From VFZS01 sp964353255 (lineage in GTDB: Bacteria; Acidobacteriota; Terriglobia; Bryobacterales; Bryobacteraceae), in NCBI GenBank assembly GCA_964353255.1, contig CAYGVJ010000110.1:1-17464 (forward strand): 17,464 nt of DNA, in the 5' to 3' direction. Below are positions 13,257 to 17,464 of the stretch, piece by piece (position 1 is the stretch's first letter; the number at the start of each line of letters is the position of its first letter). Both the position numbers and the translations under genes were made by a program. The notes under the pieces are model-generated. The model had not been told where the DNA came from. It searched no databases and saw only the letters and a list, made by a program, of their open reading frames with translations.

Positions 13257-14455
13257 GGAGCGGTGGCGGTCACCAGCCTCTCCTCCAGCCGCGCCAGCGG
13301 CTCGATCTCCCCGGCCAAGGGCGCGGCGTACTCTACGTAGGCTGGCAGAACGTCGTTGCCCGCCGGGTGGATCCACTCGAGCGGCAGCAGCCGCTCGCTG
13401 TTGGCGACGTCCTTCAGATCCGCCAGGCCGGTGGTGCAACTGTAGCCGGGGCCAGGTTGGCGGATGAGGGTCACCATCTTGCCCGTCACCCCGCCGATGG
13501 CGGCCTCGACCGCCGCCTGGCCGCACAGCCGGGCCTCCTGGCGATCGGTCTCGGAGATGTGAACGGCGCTGGCCCGGCCCAGCAGCCCGAGTTTCTCGCT
13601 GCGCGCGCGCAGCTTCAGCCGGCTGTTGATGATGGTGGCCAGAATGTGCGACAGGTTCCCTGTGACGCGCCACCCGAAGCTGTCCGGCATGGCATGATCG
13701 GCGCCGAACGGCTCGCCCTTCTCGTCCTTCTGCGCCTCGCTCACGGCGATGACCGCGTAACCCAGGCGGCGGTAGACCGCCTCGACATCCCCCAGAAGCT
13801 GATCCGCCGTCAGCGGGCGCTCGGGGCAGTAGATGAGCTGGGGCGGATCATCCGGTTCGCGGCGCGCCAGCGCAGCCGAGGCCACCAGCCAGCCGGCGTT
13901 GCGCCCCATGGCCTCGATCACCGACACCCGGCGGGGCAGCGCCCGCAGGTCGGCGCCAATGTCGCGCACCGCGCAGGCGAAGAAGCGGGCGGCCGAGCCG
14001 TAGCCGGGGCAGTGGTCGGTCTCCGGCAGATCGTTGTCCACGGTCTTCGGGATGCCGATCACCCGCAGCTCGTAGCCGCTGTCAGTGGCCAACTGCGCCA
14101 CGTTCATGGCCGTGTCCATCGAGTCGTTGCCGCCGGTGTAGAAGAAGTAGCGGACGTTGTTGGCCCGGAAGACCGCCAGGGTCCGCTCGTGGTCCTCCGG
14201 CTTGACCTTGTAGCGGCAGGAGCCCAACGCCGAGCCTGGAGTGAGGCCGATGGCCGCGATCAGCGCCCGGTCCTGCCGGTAGAGATCGAAGAACTGTTCT
14301 TCAAACACGCCCAGAATGCCGTGGCGCGCTCCCCACAAGGCGGTGATCTCCGCGTGTTGCCGGCACTCCTCGATGACGCCCACCAGACTGGCGTTGATGA
14401 CCTGGGTGGGGCCGCCACTGTGGGCGACCACAGCCACTCCCTTGAGCTGGCTCAA
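13253..14455 (-). CDS. pfp: Pyrophosphate-type 6-phosphofructokinase
   Basis: The 400-residue product is a PfkA-fold sugar-phosphate kinase. It shows the N-terminal phosphoryl-donor loop SGGPTQVINA (13-22), TGGNDSMDT at 107-115, IPKTVDND at 135-142 with D140 as the catalytic base, and MGRNAGWLVASAAL at 183-196. Where ATP enzymes have GGDGS and PGTIDND, this one has Asp (D111) and Lys (K137), the two substitutions that mark PPi-dependent enzymes. It should reversibly phosphorylate fructose 6-phosphate, or possibly tagatose 6-phosphate, with PPi. The start is a TTG at 14455 that overlaps the TGA of the upstream isomerase gene by 2 bases, with GGAGG 4 bases before it, indicating translational coupling. 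The open frame upstream of it is out-of-frame isomerase sequence. Cytoplasmic; last gene of the three-gene operon. Confidence 0.92.
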   Translation of the reverse strand: MSQLKGVAVVAHSGGPTQVINASLVGVIEECRQHAEITALWGARHGILGVFEEQFFDLYRQDRALIAAIGLTPGSALGSCRYKVKPEDHERTLAVFRANNVRYFFYTGGNDSMDTAMNVAQLATDSGYELRVIGIPKTVDNDLPETDHCPGYGSAARFFACAVRDIGADLRALPRRVSVIEAMGRNAGWLVASAALARREPDDPPQLIYCPERPLTADQLLGDVEAVYRRLGYAVIAVSEAQKDEKGEPFGADHAMPDSFGWRVTGNLSHILATIINSRLKLRARSEKLGLLGRASAVHISETDRQEARLCGQAAVEAAIGGVTGKMVTLIRQPGPGYSCTTGLADLKDVANSERLLPLEWIHPAGNDVLPAYVEYAAPLAGEIEPLARLEERLVTATAP

Positions 14456-15516
14456 GCTTCCTCCGGGTAGATTCGGAATCCTTCCACCACGCGGGTGATG
14501 ACGCAGCCCGGGCTGGGGTTGTCCGGATTCAAGCCCAGGCGCAGGCTCAAATGATATCCCAGAAGCTGCGAGAAGACAATCTCGGCGGGCGCGCGCAGGT
14601 AATCGGGCAGGCCGGATGCGGCAGTCGAAACCACGCGGTCGAACAAGTGGCTCTCCGTCTCGGGCTGGCCCAGCGCCACCAGCCGGCCCAGCTTCTTGGT
14701 TCGCAGCTCCCGCACCAGGTCCATCTCGTAGGGGCGCCGCCTCGGGTCGGATGAAACAAAACACAGCACCAATGTTTCGGGCTCCAGGAAGCTCATCGGC
14801 CCGTGCCGCAACCCGAGGTAAGTCTGGGCCAAGGTCACCACGCGTCCGGCGGTCATCTCCAGCACCTTCAGCCCGGTCTCGCCAGCCACGCCGAGAAGGG
14901 GCGTCGAGGCCAGCGCCACCAGGCGGCTCGGGGGCTCCGCGGCCAACGCCCGGGCGGTGGCTTCGTGGCTGGCCAGGCAGCTCTCGCAGCCGGCGCACAG
15001 GGCCGGCAGCGCCGCTTCGACCTCCTCGGGCCGCGCCAGGGCCAGCCCGGCCAGAACCAGGTTCGAGAAGGAGCTGGTCATCACCAGGCTGCGATCGTTG
15101 GTGCGCGGATCCAACACCACTCGCTCGACGCCCGGCCACCGCGCCAGCCTCCCTTCTGCATTGCACGTGAGGGCGATGTGGCGCACCTTCGGCAAGGACC
15201 GCTGGATGCGCTCCACTACCGCCGTGCTCTCCGGGCTGTCGCCCGAGCGCGCCAGCGAGAGCACCGCGCCTTCTTCCGGCAGGACCTCGCGAAAGTCCAT
15301 AACAAGCTCGGTGGAGGGGACGGCGCGCGCCCCCTTCCAGGCGGCTGCGACCGCCTGCGCGGCAAAGGCCGAACTTCCCGCGCCGGTGATCACCGGCGCA
15401 GCCAGCCCGCTCAGGCGGGCCTCGCGCACGCGCCTCACCGTGTCGGGCCAGACTTCCGGCTGCTGGAAGATCTCGGCGCGCGTCAACTCACCAGGCTGGT
15501 GTCCCATCATTTCCAT
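14452..15516 (-). CDS. agaS: AgaS-type SIS-domain sugar-phosphate isomerase/deaminase
   Basis: The 354-residue product has two SIS domains, at about 40-160 (TGAGSSAFAAQAV at 44-56, LARSGDSPEST at 88-98, NDRSLVMTSSF at 140-150) and 195-340 (LKVLEMTAGRV at 216-226, YLGLRHGPMSFL at 233-244, SSDPRRRPYEMDLVREL at 255-271), then GLNPDNPSP near 328-336. These match AgaS, a deaminating isomerase that converts galactosamine 6-phosphate to tagatose 6-phosphate, better than GlmS (no glutaminase domain). Glucosamine 6-phosphate or another amino/keto sugar phosphate is possible. The ATG at 15516 overlaps the esterase stop by 10 bases; the in-frame ATG at 15510 would give the classical ATGA overlap. No strong ribosome site is present, so re-initiation after the esterase is likely. 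Cytoplasmic. Confidence 0.88.
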   Translation of the reverse strand: MEMMGHQPGELTRAEIFQQPEVWPDTVRRVREARLSGLAAPVITGAGSSAFAAQAVAAAWKGARAVPSTELVMDFREVLPEEGAVLSLARSGDSPESTAVVERIQRSLPKVRHIALTCNAEGRLARWPGVERVVLDPRTNDRSLVMTSSFSNLVLAGLALARPEEVEAALPALCAGCESCLASHEATARALAAEPPSRLVALASTPLLGVAGETGLKVLEMTAGRVVTLAQTYLGLRHGPMSFLEPETLVLCFVSSDPRRRPYEMDLVRELRTKKLGRLVALGQPETESHLFDRVVSTAASGLPDYLRAPAEIVFSQLLGYHLSLRLGLNPDNPSPGCVITRVVEGFRIYPEEA

Positions 15517-17393
15517 ACTACTGGCGACGGGGCGGCGAGTTGCGCCAAGCGGTCCAGGTCGAAGAGCTTGTAGAGATCCAGGCAGAACAGGTCCGGAGCC
15601 GTCTGGTACTCGACCGGCGCCTCCAGCAGGTGAGCGAGCGAGCGCAGGCCGTCGCGGACGACGATTTCCGAAAACCGTCCAGGTTCGAGAGCGGCAGCCG
15701 CCAGGGCGCTCGTCTGGCTGCGGATTCCCGAAGTCTCCAGGCGCACCGCGCGGCGCCCTGTCCAGGCGGTCACGGCGAGCAGTTGCGCCGCTTCGATGCC
15801 CAGCGGCCGCTCTCCCAGGGCCGCCAGCATCTGGGCGTAGGCGTTAGGCCCGGGCTTCTGCGGGGCCGCATCGCCGGTGAACACGAGATCCACCGCCAGC
15901 ACCTGCTCGCCGCGGTTGAGGCGGTCGGAAACCGTGACCTGCGCGCTCTTCTTCCCCTGGTCGTTCAACACCAGCGCGAACGGCGCGTCGTCGGGGATCG
16001 CGATGGCCTTCAGCCACACCCCGGTGGCGCTCAGGCCGTCGTCGAACTCGAAGCGATAGGAGCGCGTCTCCAATTCCTTGCGCTTGGTGTTGCCCAGCGC
16101 CCAGGCGTGGGCCACCTTCACCGGCTTGAAGCGCAGGGTCTGGGCCAGTTCCATCCGCCCGGCGGCTGGCCGCTCAATGGCCGCAGCCAGCTTTCGCGCC
16201 AGGCCCAGTATCGTCAGGTTGTCCTTTGGCAGGCCCACCACCAGTTCTTCGTGACTCTTGATCTCGGCCTCCACCGGAATCTCGGCGTCCACCGGCGGCA
16301 TCCCGAAGTGCCGCGCGAGGAAGCGGTAGGCCTGGAGCCGGTTGTCCCTTTGGTAGTTGTGATCCGAAGGGTCGGTGTTCTCATGCCAGGCCAGGAACTC
16401 CTCTTTGCCGAAGAGGCGGAACACCGGGCGGACCCGGTCGAAGATGTCGGGCTTGACCAGGGGTGCGCGGAAGCAGCAGTCGTCCTCGGCATTGTAGATC
16501 AGCAAGGTGGGCCGCGGGGCGCGCAGGGCGGTCAGGTGCGAGTAGTCCAGCACCGTGAGCATATCCGTGGCGTTCTGTTCCAGATCCCCCGTGTCGGGCG
16601 CGCGCTCGATGCGGGCGACCATCGCCGAGTAGCCCGCGACGGGAATCGAAACCTGCACCCGTTCATCCAACGAGCTCAGCACGATGGTCTGCCAGCCGCC
16701 CCCCGAGAGGCCGGTTACCCCAATCCGGCTGCGGTCCACGTTCGGATGCTCCCAGAGGTAGTCCACGCCCTTGCGCATGGCCAGATAGAAGAGGCCCACG
16801 GCATTGGCGCCCGCCAGGTCCAGATGCGCGCCGAACCAGTGCTGGTTCTCCTTGGCCGTGAGTTCGCCCATGCCCAGCCACTCCAAATTCAACGCCAGGA
16901 TCCCGCGCAGCGCCTGGTTGATGCATCGCTTCTGTTTGTACTCGACGGCCTTGCCTGCCGCCCCCACATGGCCGTTCACATTGACGACCCCCGGGACCTT
17001 CCCGCGGAGGTTCTCCGGTTCGTAGAGGATCGCCGTCGAGAAAAAGCCCGGCACGATCTCATAGCGCAACTTGCGCATGCGGTAGCCCTTCCCCGAGGGA
17101 ATCAAGCCCAGGTCTTCGAAGCGGGGCGGCGCCTCGACCCACTGGCGCGGCCAGCCGTGGAAGACCACTTCATCCAGGAAGCGCCGGCGCAGTTGTTGCG
17201 CCTCGGCCGACCACTGCTCCGCGCTGGTCGGCGCCGGCGGTCGGGGAACCTTCTTGAGCAGATAGCTGCGCAACTCGAAGGCCACCACGTCCGGCGTCTG
17301 AAGCTCCGGCTGGAGCAACTCAGCGATCTGCCGGGGCTGGGTCTGCGCTGCCGCGGCGGCCGCCAGCAACAGCAACCAGAATGCGGGTTTCAT
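15507..17393 (-). CDS. Secreted alpha/beta-hydrolase, acetyl-xylan-esterase-like, with extra C-terminal domain
   Basis: The 628-residue product starts with a clear Sec signal peptide (MKPAFWLLLLAAAAAAQ, cleavage near 16-18). Residues about 105-365 form an alpha/beta-hydrolase domain with nucleophile S230 in the elbow GLSGGG (228-233), the acidic residue probably D304 or D305 (NAEDD) and H345 in DPSDHNY. An NGH oxyanion-region motif lies at 140-142. The layout fits CE7/dienelactone-hydrolase-like esterases that deacylate polysaccharides or other esters outside the cytoplasm. Residues about 415-628 look like a second, degenerate hydrolase-like domain: strands at 470-477 and 497-504 are recognisable, but the would-be elbow reads LETSGIRSQ without G-x-S-x-G. 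The start at 17393 gives the best signal peptide; ATG 17405 is an alternative. It is first in the operon with agaS and pfp, whose products are cytoplasmic. Confidence 0.85.
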   Translation of the reverse strand: MKPAFWLLLLAAAAAAQTQPRQIAELLQPELQTPDVVAFELRSYLLKKVPRPPAPTSAEQWSAEAQQLRRRFLDEVVFHGWPRQWVEAPPRFEDLGLIPSGKGYRMRKLRYEIVPGFFSTAILYEPENLRGKVPGVVNVNGHVGAAGKAVEYKQKRCINQALRGILALNLEWLGMGELTAKENQHWFGAHLDLAGANAVGLFYLAMRKGVDYLWEHPNVDRSRIGVTGLSGGGWQTIVLSSLDERVQVSIPVAGYSAMVARIERAPDTGDLEQNATDMLTVLDYSHLTALRAPRPTLLIYNAEDDCCFRAPLVKPDIFDRVRPVFRLFGKEEFLAWHENTDPSDHNYQRDNRLQAYRFLARHFGMPPVDAEIPVEAEIKSHEELVVGLPKDNLTILGLARKLAAAIERPAAGRMELAQTLRFKPVKVAHAWALGNTKRKELETRSYRFEFDDGLSATGVWLKAIAIPDDAPFALVLNDQGKKSAQVTVSDRLNRGEQVLAVDLVFTGDAAPQKPGPNAYAQMLAALGERPLGIEAAQLLAVTAWTGRRAVRLETSGIRSQTSALAAAALEPGRFSEIVVRDGLRSLAHLLEAPVEYQTAPDLFCLDLYKLFDLDRLAQLAAPSPVVWK

Positions 17394-17428
17394 GACTGCC
17401 AGCATAGCGAAAACCGGGACAGTACACT

Positions 17429-17463
17429 GAGCCTCTTGCAGAAATCGGCGCAAGGTGAGGCTC
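17429..17463. repeat. Imperfect inverted repeat upstream of the esterase operon
   Basis: GAGCCTC (17429-17435) pairs with GAGGCTC (17457-17463), and inside it CTTGC (17435-17439) pairs with GCAAG (17450-17454). This gives an 11-13 bp stem with one bulge and a loop of about 10 bases. It is centred about 53 bases before the ATG at 17393. It could be an operator, a 5' leader hairpin, or the terminator of an upstream gene beyond the window. No T-tract is visible. Confidence 0.45.
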
Positions 17464-17464
17464 T

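Noticed and set aside
13253..14455. Annotation as ATP-dependent phosphofructokinase
   Set aside because: Positions that are Gly in ATP enzymes are Asp (GGND) and Lys (IPKTVDND) here, which is the PPi-type signature.
12641..14470. Long + strand open frame of 609 codons
   Set aside because: It runs out of frame through the amidohydrolase gene and antisense through the whole phosphofructokinase gene, both of which have intact catalytic motifs. The product is low-complexity and has no family features.
14456..15166. Upstream in-frame extension of the phosphofructokinase frame, resembling a larger fused protein
   Set aside because: It is the isomerase gene read in another frame. The TTG at 14455 has its own GGAGG, and the kinase family begins right there.
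15507..17393. Annotation of the esterase as a lipoprotein or prolyl oligopeptidase
   Set aside because: There is no lipobox cysteine after the signal peptide and no beta-propeller region. The single elbow GLSGGG with DHN fits a compact esterase domain better.
1..17464. tRNA, rRNA, CRISPR array, insertion sequence or prophage
   Set aside because: I looked for CCA-ended cloverleaf sequence, regularly spaced repeats, transposase motifs and terminal repeats and found none. Repeats seen are short and local.

Overview
This is a GC-rich, gene-dense bacterial window with 14 complete protein genes plus the 3' tail of one more. I see no tRNA, rRNA, CRISPR array, integrase or transposase. The organism makes lipid A and Kdo, so it is Gram-negative. 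Several traits together suggest an Acidobacteriota chromosome of the Bryobacterales/Solibacter type: a TonB/Oar-like outer-membrane protein tail, Tat-type leaders on metabolic enzymes, a large secreted M14 peptidase with an amidotransferase-like C-terminus, and a divergent aldo/keto reductase. The taxonomic assignment is inference from protein flavour, not a measured result.

Layout. (a) 3-77: end of a probable outer-membrane beta-barrel protein, followed by 190 bases of non-coding sequence with hairpins. (b) 269-5553: an envelope block with a polytopic GT-C-like membrane protein (-), a family 2 glycosyltransferase (+), a small secreted protein of unknown function (-), and one polypeptide joining Kdo transferase (WaaA) to lipid A 4'-kinase (LpxK) (+). 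(c) 5556-7666 (-): a likely operon of an N-carbamoylputrescine amidase-like hydrolase, O6-alkylguanine-DNA alkyltransferase and a HEAT-repeat protein. (d) 7670-10225 (+): a secreted M14 zinc carboxypeptidase-like protein of 851 residues. (e) 10222-11226 (-): a PflX-type radical SAM protein that unexpectedly begins with a Tat-like motif. (f) 11264-13256 (+): an aldo/keto reductase-fold protein that has lost most of the catalytic tetrad, followed by a Tat-exported amidohydrolase. (g) 13253-17393 (-): a tightly coupled three-gene operon of a secreted alpha/beta-hydrolase (esterase), an AgaS-type sugar-phosphate isomerase/deaminase and a pyrophosphate-type phosphofructokinase.

The genes alternate strands with almost no intergenic DNA. 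All four convergent junctions from 2637 onward overlap or are separated by 2 bases, and two of the divergent pairs overlap or nearly touch at their start codons. Promoters and terminators must therefore lie inside neighbouring coding sequence in several places.

The most coherent functional themes are envelope/LPS assembly (b) and secreted ester or polysaccharide breakdown feeding an amino-sugar to sugar-bisphosphate route that uses PPi (g). The observations most worth pursuing are the WaaA-LpxK fusion, the tetrad-less aldo/keto reductase, the Tat-like leader on a radical SAM enzyme, the esterase-AgaS-PPi-PFK operon, and a palindrome-bearing in-frame insert inside the M14 peptidase gene.
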